Shown here one piece after another: positions 24,118 to 32,441 of a stretch of 40,717 nt of DNA. Positions within the stretch are counted from its first letter, which is position 1, and every line of letters begins with the position of its first letter. The notes beneath the pieces are model-generated. The model made no database searches and was not told the origin of the DNA. It worked only from the letters and a program-made list of their open reading frames with translations. The translations under genes were made by a program, and so were the position numbers. Origin of the DNA: Candidatus Bathyarchaeota archaeon (lineage in GTDB: Archaea > Thermoproteota > Bathyarchaeia > 40CM-2-53-6 > FEN-987); assembly GCA_022865625.1 (NCBI GenBank), contig JALHTB010000020.1, forward strand, positions 1 to 40,717. Reading direction: 5' to 3'.

Positions 24118-24768
24118 CTACGCAGATAGCTGCGACTTGCATGTGTTGTACGAGAGCAGTCCCACATAGCCTAGCGCTGTGAAGACGGTGAACCATTCAA
24201 GCACCGGCGTGCTGCTGAAGGCAACAAAGAGCAGATTAATCACTGCAACGACGAGACCGTAGTAGCCAATCGGTTTCATGAACTTCCGATGCGTCATGAG
24301 TGAAGCATTTGCCAAGATCAAGACCATGAGGTTGAAGGCAAAGAAGACGCCAGACCAGAAAACGTGCTGCGCCATGTAATCCTCCGAGAAGACACCGATC
24401 ATTATCAACGCGAAAGCGGAAATGAACCCTACAACCTGCGTGATCGTGATCAGGAGCTTTCTCCACTTCTCGTTTGTGTACCATTTGTAGAACCCGGCAA
24501 AGAAGGGAAACAACGCAAGCCCCGTGAGGACGCAGCCGACATTGTAGAAGACGGCGCCTTTCGGGCTGAAACTGGAGTTCCCCAAGTCACTTAGCCAGTT
24601 GGTGACGGGGCTGAACGGCGGCGGAAACAGTGCGATGGATGTGAAGGTAAACACGCAGTAGAATCCGATGGCCAGGATTCCAGCAAGAGCAAGTATCGGC
24701 CATTTCAAGTCAGACACCAACGCTCCTCTTGCTGACCTGAAATCTGTGACACGACATGTTTTGCCCAT
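24118..24768 (-). CDS. DUF998-type integral membrane protein
   Basis: About six membrane helices are predicted in 216 residues. The segment NWLSDLG followed by GAVFYNVGCVLTG near residues 57-83 matches the DUF998 family of archaeal and bacterial membrane proteins of unknown function. The ATG comes three bases after the stop codon of the zinc-ribbon membrane protein upstream, so the two are probably translated from one message. No catalytic motif is evident. Confidence 0.7.
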   Translation of the reverse strand: MGKTCRVTDFRSARGALVSDLKWPILALAGILAIGFYCVFTFTSIALFPPPFSPVTNWLSDLGNSSFSPKGAVFYNVGCVLTGLALFPFFAGFYKWYTNEKWRKLLITITQVVGFISAFALIMIGVFSEDYMAQHVFWSGVFFAFNLMVLILANASLMTHRKFMKPIGYYGLVVAVINLLFVAFSSTPVLEWFTVFTALGYVGLLSYNTCKSQLSA

Positions 24769-24771
24769 GTT

Positions 24772-25827
24772 CTATTCTTGTTTCTGCCCGCATTTCTTGC
24801 AGAACTTTGACTCCACAGGGTTAGATGCGCCACAGTGGATGCAGAACCTGACTGGTCCCGGAGCTACGGGTACTAAAGGAGCGTACGTGGCAGCCGGCGG
24901 CGAAGGTGGGGCAACAGGTGCAGGTGCCACGGGGGCACCAGCCTTTCTGAAGCCCAACATCAGAACGGCTACGCCAGCGACGATAGGAATCAAGCCCAAG
25001 TACCATGGCCCCGGTTTCCTGCCTTCTATCGTGTAGGTCAACGGCAGGGGCCATTCGCTTCCCTCAAGCACGAATGTTGTGTCCAGGTTGAGCTTGAGCG
25101 AGATCGGCCAGTGTCCGCCCGTGGGGATGAGAACCAGATAGTATGTTCCATCCCTCGGACTAAACCAGTTTACTGCTCCGCTGTTGCCAACCGTGTCTCC
25201 GAGAAGCTCCGCCTTCGGGATCGTTTCGCCTGTCTGGAACCGGTTGAACGCGTTCACACTCATCAGAACCGCTCTTACTTCGTCGTCAGCGTCCAGACAC
25301 TGGAAGTCGGAACCGAACACCGAACCAGCGCGTAGTTCCAGCTTCCTGTACCCGTAGCCACCATCCTTGGTGATGGTGTCGTCGAAGCTCTCGTGGAGGA
25401 CCTTCGAGGGAGTCATGAAGAGTACGAAGTAGGTACCGTCCGAAGTTGCTTCCCACTCGAGTTGGCCCTGTTCACTCTCCGTCGCAGGGTATAGGTTCGC
25501 CTCTTTGGTTTCTCCAAGAGCCTTCTTCAGAGCGGCACCGAGCATGTACTTTCCATAGGACTGCTTCTCCAGAAGGCTCATCACTTCGTTGAATTTCTCT
25601 TCCGGAAGCAAGACAGTGTACACTTTGCCCCCGGGCTTCTTGGACTCGAAATTGACAACGATGGTTGTGCCTTTCTCCACCGGAACGCCGTGATAGTCCA
25701 AGGGCTGATCTACGGTCAGTGTGGTGTCTTCTGGCCCGAAAGTATCTGCGACTGTCAAAGTCGAAACGGACAGGACGACGCCAAGAATCAGTAGGACAAC
25801 GCCGATTATTGCGTATGCTTTTTTCAC
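24772..25827 (-). CDS. Membrane-anchored protein with C-terminal zinc ribbon
   Basis: The 351-residue product begins with a hydrophobic signal or anchor helix (residues 4-28), has a long beta-rich middle, a second helix near residues 277-294 (LGLIPIVAGVAVLML), a Pro/Ala-rich linker and a terminal zinc ribbon CIHCG...FCKKCG. The topology suggests an extracytoplasmic sensor-like domain and a cytoplasmic zinc ribbon. GTG 25827 is the start, preceded by AAAGGTG at suitable spacing; a TATA-like element CTTAAAG lies near 25877-25883 on this strand. The function is unknown. Confidence 0.65.
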   Translation of the reverse strand: MKKAYAIIGVVLLILGVVLSVSTLTVADTFGPEDTTLTVDQPLDYHGVPVEKGTTIVVNFESKKPGGKVYTVLLPEEKFNEVMSLLEKQSYGKYMLGAALKKALGETKEANLYPATESEQGQLEWEATSDGTYFVLFMTPSKVLHESFDDTITKDGGYGYRKLELRAGSVFGSDFQCLDADDEVRAVLMSVNAFNRFQTGETIPKAELLGDTVGNSGAVNWFSPRDGTYYLVLIPTGGHWPISLKLNLDTTFVLEGSEWPLPLTYTIEGRKPGPWYLGLIPIVAGVAVLMLGFRKAGAPVAPAPVAPPSPPAATYAPLVPVAPGPVRFCIHCGASNPVESKFCKKCGQKQE

Positions 25828-26063
25828 AAGACAACACCTTTCGACAATCTAGTCCGCGTCAAGGCTCCGTCCCTAGCTTTAAGACTTGTCAAAGCAACAT
25901 TCTCCTGGCTGATTCGGACACCCCGTGCCCTTGTATCCATGATTGCAGCCATACCGATTCTCGACAAGGCTCCAGCATGATGAGAGAAAGAAAATGTGTT
26001 GCTCAGAAAAGAAGGGAATGAAGCGTCTAGCGTGGTTGCCCGGTATGCTGTGCAGAAAGCAGG

Positions 26064-26594
26064 CTACTGCTTAGCTCCGCATTTCGGACAGAACTTGGTG
26101 CCTCCGGGCAGTTCGGCACCGCAGCTCGTACAGAACTCCCTAGCTGGTGCAGGTGCGGCGATTGGTTGTGCTCGTGAGGATTTGACTACGACGGTCTTTG
26201 CTAAGCTGTCTCCGAGTCTCTGTTTCTTGTCGGACCGTGAAATGAGGATTAGCCCGATTAAGTAGAAGAAGGGTAGTGCGTCGACTATTCTAAGCACGTT
26301 TCTTATGACGGCCGGTCCGATGCCACATGCTGAACCGTCTTCTCGAACGACTTTGAGCTTTACGAGCATCTTGCCGACGGTTGCCCCAAACATGCCTTCA
26401 AGGACGATGAAGTACACAAGGAACAGGAGCATGCCGACGCCCATGAATGACAAAGCCGGGGCCCCGTAGACCTCAAAGGTGAATCCACCGAACATCGCTG
26501 CAGCGAGCATCCAGTTGATGATCATGAGGATTATTCCGTCAATTATCTGCGCAACGAGTCTAGGCCCAATTCCCTGATAGTTCAAACTTGGCAT
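26064..26594 (-). CDS. RDD-family membrane protein with C-terminal zinc ribbon
   Basis: The N-terminal part (GIGPRLVAQIIDGIIL) holds the R and D of the RDD family. About three or four helices follow, with the typical GATVGKMLVKLKVV segment and the second conserved RNVLRIVD. The tail after an Ala/Pro linker is a zinc ribbon, CTSCG...FCPKCGAKQ. RDD proteins are small membrane proteins, some of them linked to ion exchange. The same tail type occurs on the neighbouring protein at 24772-25827. CCTATACC (26612-26620), read on the minus strand, lies about 22 bases before the ATG and suggests a leaderless promoter. Confidence 0.78.
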   Translation of the reverse strand: MPSLNYQGIGPRLVAQIIDGIILMIINWMLAAAMFGGFTFEVYGAPALSFMGVGMLLFLVYFIVLEGMFGATVGKMLVKLKVVREDGSACGIGPAVIRNVLRIVDALPFFYLIGLILISRSDKKQRLGDSLAKTVVVKSSRAQPIAAPAPAREFCTSCGAELPGGTKFCPKCGAKQ

Positions 26595-26898
26595 ATCCTA
26601 ACTCAATCCTACCCTATACCTACGGAACGTATTTCCGGCCCATTTTAGCCCTTCTGTGAGCTCGAAGTTGGCAAGAGAACCTCCGTATTCTCACTAGCAG
26701 TTCTGATTTGAGAGCATCCTCAGCCAGGTGTCTTCATCCTGCTTCGCTTAGCATTCCTCACAGGACCTCTAGCTCACGACGAACCACACGTCACAACTGA
26801 TGCGGAACTTGGCCGAAAGGGGGGCCGCAATTCCCCGAAAGCAGACCCGTTTTGAGACCGCTCATCTTGACCAGTAACGGTACCTAGCGATTGTAGTT
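26595..26898. other. Gene-free stretch before tRNA-Arg
   Basis: These 304 bases hold the promoter of the RDD gene at their left end (about 26612-26620). Near 26813-26835 a G-rich run (GGGGGGCC) flanked by GGCC and CCCC could form a short hairpin. I see no coding frame, tRNA or repeat here. Confidence 0.35.
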
Positions 26899-27011
26899 TG
26901 GCGGGCCCGCAGGGATTCGAACCCTGGACCCCAGGCTTTCCTCATGAGTCGTTCCGAAGGCCTACACCGTGGTGTGCGACTGTGTCCTAATCCTGGCTAG
27001 ACTACGGGCCC
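26899..27011 (-). tRNA. tRNA-Arg (TCG) with two introns
   Basis: On the minus strand, GGGCCCG (27005-27011) pairs with CGGGCCC (26903-26909), followed by G73 and an encoded CCA (26899-26901). The T arm is CAGGG-TTCGAAT-CCCTG. The anticodon loop is CTTCGGA, anticodon TCG. A stem CAGGC/GCCTG forms only if 20 bases (26963-26982) are removed inside its 5' strand, and 16 bases (about 26938-26953) after position 37. The result is a regular 77-base tRNA. The second intron is at the canonical 37/38 site; the first, near 28/29, is non-canonical. Confidence 0.87.
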
Positions 27012-27092
27012 AAACATCTGCACGGAAGACAGTTCATCTTAAGCCTGTTGGAATCAACTAGCCAAGGATCACGATTGCGACATGCTACCTCT

Positions 27093-27671
27093 TCACAGAA
27101 GCATTTCGAGTTCTATTTCGTCTCGGATCGGGATTCCATCTGCCCCCATCCGAGGGATCTCGGGTTTCAGCTTACGTGATCGCTCAACGGCATTGCGATA
27201 CACAGCTACTAGCACAAAGCCTCTCTTCTGATAGAAGCGTAGAGCTGGAGCGTTGTCGTTTGTCGTTATGAGCCAAAGCCGCTTGCACTTGGCAGCGGTC
27301 GCGAGGGCCTTGACGGCGTGCAGCAATGCGGATCCGATTCCCACATTCATCACGAGGCTGTTCATGGAGACAACCTCGCAATCCGCACCATCTATTCTGC
27401 AGGTTACGAACCCGATGCGTTTGTCACCTTGAACTGCAACGAAGCCGCTCAACTCATCTGCGTGGCGGATCTTGCCTCTGGTGACAATTCTAGGAGATCC
27501 CCAGTGCTCCACTAGGAGAGCGGATACCCAGTCGCGATCCTCTCTGGTCAGTGGTCTGACCTGAAAGACGGGGTTGCCAAGTTTCTGTCGTGACGCTTCA
27601 CTCAACTTGCTCATGCCCAAGGAACCTTGCGGGTCAGGCTCAACGCCAGTCAGATTCATGTTAGCATTCAT
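27093..27671 (-). CDS. GNAT-family N-acetyltransferase
   Basis: The 192-residue product has the GNAT core: strand FVAVQGDKRIGFVTCRI, the acetyl-CoA pyrophosphate loop region VGIGSALLHAV, and WLITTNDNAPALRFYQKRGFVLV, a motif B segment with the common N-x-x-A-x-x-F-Y-x-x-x-G-F pattern. ATG 27671 is chosen because it overlaps the stop of the upstream epimerase as ATGA, a sign of translational coupling; the longer open frame up to 27845 lies within that gene. The acceptor is unknown. Confidence 0.8.
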   Translation of the reverse strand: MNANMNLTGVEPDPQGSLGMSKLSEASRQKLGNPVFQVRPLTREDRDWVSALLVEHWGSPRIVTRGKIRHADELSGFVAVQGDKRIGFVTCRIDGADCEVVSMNSLVMNVGIGSALLHAVKALATAAKCKRLWLITTNDNAPALRFYQKRGFVLVAVYRNAVERSRKLKPEIPRMGADGIPIRDEIELEMLL

Positions 27672-28592
27672 TGCGCCAGTGCCGATCTTAGCGCCTCGAC
27701 GCTGTTGTATTTCGGTTGCCACCCGGTTGATTTCAGTCGGGAATTGCTCAATGTGAAGTCGACAAGCATCACGTCCAGCCATGAAGGATGAGTGGGCGAA
27801 TGAAGGTACTTCCAACTCACAAGCATGATCAGGCGAGCGAGCCACATAGGGACAGTGGGAGCAAACTTGACACCGATGATCTTCTGAACCTCGCTCAGAC
27901 GTAAGCAGTCATCAAGGTCAAGATTGTAGGCGCCTAGCATGTCGGTCAGCACTGCCCTTGCGAAAGCGGCGGCTGCGTCCTCTTCGTGCACGTACTGGGA
28001 TCGTGGATCATGACCGAACAACTTGACCGCATTTGACCGAAAAGACTGTATCGTTGCCGTGTTGCGCGGTCCAATGATATAACCGGGGCGAAACATCGTC
28101 AACGTGATCCCTGCAGGCACCAGCATCTCAGTCAGCATGCGCTCGATGGCTGCTTTGGCATTGCAGTAGTAGCTTGAGAAATCGCCTTTGCCAAGCGGGA
28201 AGTCCTCAGTCACGTTCGTCTGCCCACGAAGCGGGTACTGATCGTAGGCCGCGTCGCTGCTCGAATAAACGAACCGTTGCACTCGATTCGCAACAGCAGC
28301 CTCTGCCACATTTCGTGTGCCATTGAGGTTGATGTCGTTACGCTCAGCTGCAGACATCTTGCTGGCCAGAGGACGACGAAGGCTGTGTGAACCACTGCCT
28401 CATGTCCGGCCATTGCGGTCTTGACTTCCGGCGAGCGGACATCCATCTGCAGGAATCTCACCTTTTCTGGAAGCGGGTTCTTGGGGGGATCAAGTCAATG
28501 CCAGTGATTCCCTCGATCTCTGGAACATGCGCGAAATGCTCCGCCAGAACGCGGCCAAGATAACCATTGATGCCCGTGAGAAAGACACGCAT
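27668..28592 (-). pseudogene. NAD-dependent epimerase/dehydratase with two frameshifts
   Basis: Three frames together encode one extended SDR protein of about 308 residues. The first, from ATG 28592, starts with MRVFLTGINGYLGRVL, holding the GxxGxxG NAD site, and breaks at a six-C run (plus strand G run near 28483-28488). The second carries KVRFLQMDVRSPEV and GHEAVVHTAFVVLW. The third, from about 28357, carries NLNGTRNVAEAAV and SSYYCNAKAAIERML. One extra base in the C run and one more near 28360 (making CCAGCAAAGATG) would rejoin everything. The usual catalytic YxxxK appears as YYCNAK. Either sequencing indels or a recent pseudogene would give this picture. Confidence 0.72.
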
Positions 28593-28777
28593 AGCTCACC
28601 AACGACCTCCTCAAATCGAGTGGAGAGTCCACTACAACTCCATGAGGATTGTGCTCTTCAATGCCTCTGGAGGTAAAAAGCAGTTGCCAGTGCCCTAACG
28701 GATCTATCCGCCACGGGAACCGAGAAGACTGACTGATATGGCCAAGATGGGGGGGTTCACAGACGCAGACTTCACGG

Positions 28778-29440
28778 TCAGGATACCACAACGACGCCTT
28801 CCACATCATCATCATTGAGAACTGGTGACTTGGTCGGATGAGATCTCCAGGTTAGCCTCCGGATTGAGTAGTCAGAGTCTATGCCCATGCAGCACCTGGC
28901 CAGATGCCTCTCGCTTATGCTCGCGAAGAAATTCAGAGATGGATCGAATGGAACCCACACATCCCTAGCGACATGAACTTCAGCCCACGCATGCCAGTCA
29001 AAAGGTCGACTTTCACTCTCGCGACCGTGATAGAAGATCCCAACCACTCTACGGCAAGGAACGTTCGCAGCTCTGCAAAGCGCAATAAAGAGGTCTGACA
29101 ACTCGTCGCAGTCACCAGTCAGTTCACGAATCGCTTTTGCTGCACCAAATCGAGTCGGCTGGGGTTCCCGAAGTCTAACGTTGTCACGAATCCAAGCAAA
29201 TGTGCTTGACAGGAAACCCTCGAGATTCTGCGTGGAGCTACTGATTCTATCGGCCGTTCGTCTGATCACAGGATCCTTGATCTCCCAGAACTTGTCCGCT
29301 CTACAGTACTCGTAGAGAGACTCAGGCGAATTTGTGGGCGGGGTCACCTCGTGAATAGGAAACGATAGCGCTGATGTGGAGTATTCGAGATCAATCGTTG
29401 ACTCGAATGTCTGCTCGGCTTCCAATTCCGTGATCCTCAC
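28778..29440 (-). CDS. Transglutaminase-like (papain-fold) protein, N-terminus unresolved
   Basis: The catalytic triad of transglutaminase-like proteases is visible: Cys in ELTGDCDELSDLF (near residue 110), His in DWHAWAEVH (near 150) and Asp in VPFDPSLNF (near 165). Members act as cysteine proteases or peptide-modifying enzymes. GTG 29440 is the first usable start. The same frame stays open upstream to a TAG at 29621-29623 and reads as a beta-rich domain typical of this family (KADITVAAPSPHQSFSIL, then SPSPHIEVKTEGNTHALV). It contains no ATG, GTG or TTG. Beyond the TAG the frame runs on to an ATG at 29686. The annotated part is thus probably missing about 60 residues. Confidence 0.75.
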   Translation of the reverse strand: MRITELEAEQTFESTIDLEYSTSALSFPIHEVTPPTNSPESLYEYCRADKFWEIKDPVIRRTADRISSSTQNLEGFLSSTFAWIRDNVRLREPQPTRFGAAKAIRELTGDCDELSDLFIALCRAANVPCRRVVGIFYHGRESESRPFDWHAWAEVHVARDVWVPFDPSLNFFASISERHLARCCMGIDSDYSIRRLTWRSHPTKSPVLNDDDVEGVVVVS

Positions 29441-29676
29441 AAGCGCATGAGTGTTACCCTCAGTCTTGACCTCAATGTGGGGACTTGGTGACGCCCGGAG
29501 AATAGAGAAGGATTGGTGTGGCGACGGTGCCGCGACTGTTATGTCTGCTTTCCCGCCGAGAAGTCTCGCTCTGGATATGTTCGAGACTTTGTTGACTAGA
29601 GAGACTTGGAACCGCAGTGGCTATTCCCAGCACTGGGCGTCGATTTGGCGTGCGCCCACATAAGCCTCTGGGAAAG

Positions 29677-29684
29677 GCTTAATC
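29677..29684 (+). promoter_or_regulatory. TATA-like box of the dCTP deaminase/dUTPase-like gene
   Basis: GCTTAATC lies about 60 bases before ATG 29741, which would give a leader of roughly 30 bases. Prediction from composition and position only. Confidence 0.3.
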
Positions 29685-29740
29685 ATTCAGACTCATGCTG
29701 GCTGATTCGCCTGCAGCCCAGGTAACTTGAGCGATCATTC

Positions 29741-30172
29741 ATGGCCCTCTCAGACTCGGAGATTCGCGATGCGTTGACCAATGGAAGTCTTATCATCGAA
29801 CCTTTCGAAGAGGCCAGTCTCAACCCTGCCGGCTACGACCTGCGACTGGCAACCGGCATGGAATTGGGGGCTTCAGAGCATCGCCTCGTCGCGACCTTGG
29901 AGAAGGTGGAGCTCAGTGACGAGCTTGTTGGGGTGCTGCACGTCAGGTCCTCCATGGCTCGTGAGGGGATAATGGCGAGCCTTGCTCTCGTGGACCCTGG
30001 CTTCAGGGGCCAGCTCACAATCTCGCTATTCAACAGCGGCAGACGAGCAGTACAGCTTAGGGCAGGGGAAAGATTCGTTCAGCTGACGGTCTTGAGGCTG
30101 GGTAGGAAGACTGCCTCGAAGTATGAGGGCAGGTACCAGGATAGCCAAGGTGTCGTAGGCAGCCGTCGATAG
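29741..30172 (+). CDS. dCTP deaminase/dUTPase-family protein lacking the deaminase glutamate
   Basis: The trimeric dCTP deaminase/dUTPase fold is recognised from LNPAGYDLRL (residues 27-36), HVRSSMAREGI (67-77), VDPGFRGQLTISLFN (84-98) and the tail YEGRYQDSQGVVGS. In dCTP deaminases the strand after GFRG reads ITLEF, with the Glu acting as catalytic base; here the matching position is Ser (LTISLFN). Deamination is therefore doubtful, and dUTP hydrolysis, which uses other residues, is more plausible. At 143 residues the protein is shorter than usual Dcd (about 170-200). It precedes the GfcR-like gene by about 100 bases. Confidence 0.78.
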   Translation: MALSDSEIRDALTNGSLIIEPFEEASLNPAGYDLRLATGMELGASEHRLVATLEKVELSDELVGVLHVRSSMAREGIMASLALVDPGFRGQLTISLFNSGRRAVQLRAGERFVQLTVLRLGRKTASKYEGRYQDSQGVVGSRR

Positions 30173-30272
30173 GGTGCCCCTATGGGTTCGTGTTAATGCC
30201 GAGTGGAAAGTGTTATTAGGTATTCGCATGAACTTGTATGTATCCGTCCAAATAGACTGGTTTTGAGAGGAA

Positions 30273-31031
30273 ATGGCAATGAAAGGAGGTTCTAGGATTT
30301 CTGACCTCAAATACAAGCTGATGACGATCGAACTGCTCAATCTCGCCAAGAACTACTATACATATCGGGAATTGGCCCAGATTATCGGCCTACCGGAGAC
30401 TGTGCTCAGCAGGTACGTCAAAGGACACGTTCTGCCAACAATTGACCGCGCTCAGTCAATCAACCAGACCCTCCAGAAGATCATGCGCCTCGAGGGCGAG
30501 ATACAGCAGCGTATCAGATTTGACGAACTGGGCTACTTCGACAACACTCGACTGATTTCGGACACGCTTCTTCTAGAAAGGGCCGTGCAGCACGCAATCA
30601 ACGCTTTCGCGGGCAAGCGGATCACCAAAGTGCTCGCAGCGGCGGTGGACGGCATCCCTCTGGCAACCTTGGTTGCTCACAGGCTTGGGGTTGGGCTGAT
30701 CATCGCGAAGAAGAGCCGAGAAGTTGGCGTCCGCGAGTTCATCGAGGAGATATATATCCCGAGCAGGACCGCGATCATGATGAGCCTCTTCGTGCCAAGG
30801 GACGCCATCAAGAGAGGAGACTGTGTCCTCATCGTCGACGACGTGATCGACAGCGGCGAGACACAAGTCGCCCTAGCTAGAATCGTGCAGAAAGCCAAAG
30901 CCGAAGTGAGCGGCATCTACGCTCTCGTCTCAATAGGGAGTGAGTGGAAGACCAGGATCGAGCAAGTTGCTCGGGCACCTGTAGAGATCGTTCTCCAAGT
31001 CGCGAAGAAACCACTGCAGGAGATACCGTAA
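30273..31031 (+). CDS. GfcR/PyrE-like HTH-phosphoribosyltransferase
   Basis: Residues 20-60 form a helix-turn-helix (YYTYRELAQIIGLPETVLSRYVKG, in parts). Residues 85-250 are a type I phosphoribosyltransferase with the PRPP loop VLIVDDVIDSGETQ (185-198). This arrangement is that of archaeal COG0856 proteins such as GfcR, transcription factors of sugar degradation or purine-linked regulators built from a phosphoribosyltransferase. Whether this one keeps enzymatic activity is unknown. GAGAGGAA just before ATG 30273 is a reasonable ribosome-binding site; ATG 30279 is also possible. TGTTATTAGG near 30210 may be its TATA box. Confidence 0.8.
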   Translation: MAMKGGSRISDLKYKLMTIELLNLAKNYYTYRELAQIIGLPETVLSRYVKGHVLPTIDRAQSINQTLQKIMRLEGEIQQRIRFDELGYFDNTRLISDTLLLERAVQHAINAFAGKRITKVLAAAVDGIPLATLVAHRLGVGLIIAKKSREVGVREFIEEIYIPSRTAIMMSLFVPRDAIKRGDCVLIVDDVIDSGETQVALARIVQKAKAEVSGIYALVSIGSEWKTRIEQVARAPVEIVLQVAKKPLQEIP

Positions 31032-31032
31032 C

Positions 31033-32241
31033 CTAGAATGTGAAGCTGAACACATACTCGGCGACGGCTCTGATACCGGCCTCTATTCTTTCTTCAGGTT
31101 CACTCACGAAAGTCACTCGTGCATGTCCCGCGCCTTTTGATCCAAAGTACGACCCAGGCACGAGAACCACACTCTTCCGCTCGAGCAATCTGTTACAGAA
31201 ATCTCCGTCATCCCTTCTCATGCGGTCCAGATAGTAGTTGAGATTCACAAAGAAGTAGAACGCGCCTTGCGGCATAGAGGTTTTTGCCTCAGGCAGTTCC
31301 TTTTTGATGCATTCCGCCATGAAGTCTCTCCTTGCTTTGTAGGTCGGTAAGACGGTTTGCTTCAGGTACTTCTCTTTGATGTCACCAGAGAAGAACTTGA
31401 TCATCCCATGTTGGCTCAGGGTATTCGGAGCAAGACTCGTGTACTGTTTGATCTTCTCAACAGCGTCCGTCACATGAGGCGGACCCATAACATATCCTAG
31501 ACGAAGTCCGGGAATGGATGCCGCTTTTGAGAAGCTGCCTGTAACTGCGACGTGGTCACGTCCACCTGGGAGGCTGCAGATCTTTAGGTATGTGCCTTCG
31601 AAGAGTATGTCTCGGTATGTGGCGTCGTATATGATCCAGAAGTTGTGATCGACTGCAAGATCGACCAGCGCTTTCACGAACTCTTCCTTGACTACTCTGC
31701 CGGTAGGATTATCCGGCGAAAGTAGGACGAAAGCTCTAGTCTCGCTTGTTACCAGGCTCTTCAGTATCTCTATGCCCGGTTGGTAGCCTTCGTCAACAGT
31801 GACAGGAAGTGTGACGACTCGTGCACCTGCAAGCATTGCTGCCTCGCGAAAACCCAGATACGTCGGGTCTGTCTGGATTACCTCGTCGCCCTTTCCAAGT
31901 AGCGACATGAACAGAGCGAAGACCCCTTCACTTGCACCGTCTGTGATCACTACCTCCTTCTCGGGGTCGTACTTTGTCCCTTCCTGCTTTGCGAAGTCAT
32001 CTGAGATTAAACGGCGCAGCTCCATGAGGCCTCTTGTTCCAACGTATGAGCATGCGGCCCTTGGCTCATCCTTGAGCATTCGCACCATTTCATCCAAGAC
32101 TTCCTGTGGCGGCAGGAGACTCGGAGCACCGCCACCGAAGGAGATTATGTCCCGCTGCTTCCTTGCTTCAGCAAGAAGAGCGGCGACGCGTCGTATAGGA
32201 GAGATATGAAGAAGATCGATTCTGTCATTGACTGTGGGCAT
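31033..32241 (-). CDS. Class I/II aminotransferase (aspartate aminotransferase-like)
   Basis: This fold type I PLP enzyme has SPDNPTGRV with the Asn that binds the cofactor, DATYRDILF with the Asp-Tyr pair, TGSFSKAASIPGLRLGY holding the PLP lysine and arginines, and a C-terminal RVTFVSEPEERI with the carboxylate-binding Arg. It is close to archaeal aspartate/aromatic or alanine aminotransferases; the amino donor is not decided. The start MPTVNDRIDLLHISPIRRV at ATG 32241 gives 402 residues, the family length. A longer open frame to 32445 adds 68 residues that look non-coding. It follows the malic enzyme gene on the same strand by about 200 bases. Confidence 0.87.
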   Translation of the reverse strand: MPTVNDRIDLLHISPIRRVAALLAEARKQRDIISFGGGAPSLLPPQEVLDEMVRMLKDEPRAACSYVGTRGLMELRRLISDDFAKQEGTKYDPEKEVVITDGASEGVFALFMSLLGKGDEVIQTDPTYLGFREAAMLAGARVVTLPVTVDEGYQPGIEILKSLVTSETRAFVLLSPDNPTGRVVKEEFVKALVDLAVDHNFWIIYDATYRDILFEGTYLKICSLPGGRDHVAVTGSFSKAASIPGLRLGYVMGPPHVTDAVEKIKQYTSLAPNTLSQHGMIKFFSGDIKEKYLKQTVLPTYKARRDFMAECIKKELPEAKTSMPQGAFYFFVNLNYYLDRMRRDDGDFCNRLLERKSVVLVPGSYFGSKGAGHARVTFVSEPEERIEAGIRAVAEYVFSFTF

Positions 32242-32441
32242 TACCCACTCCGACCGCCAGCCCGCGCTCCGCGCGCACATGCTGACGTGGAACCCGTACT
32301 CATCGATGGTGCCTTTAGCTCCTTCGCCTACCTGCATACTGCTCAGTAGCATCCGGCAATCGGTTGTTGCGTCGCAAGTCCACGCCGGAGACGATTGTGC
32401 ATGCTCGGCTGCGAATGTAAGCGCAGGGTCTGTTGCTTGCT

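Noticed and set aside
24772..26594. Possible ESX-like or pilus system from clustered small membrane proteins
   Set aside because: No secretion ATPase, prepilin or peptidase is present; RDD and DUF998 proteins are common stand-alone genes.
27672..27845. N-terminal extension of the GNAT protein
   Set aside because: It lies fully inside the epimerase coding region in another frame; ATG 27671 overlaps the epimerase stop in the usual coupled manner.
29621..29623. Pyrrolysine decoding of the TAG in the transglutaminase-like gene
   Set aside because: No pyl genes are in the window, and a single substitution, error or decay explains the stop more simply; kept only as a test in the findings.
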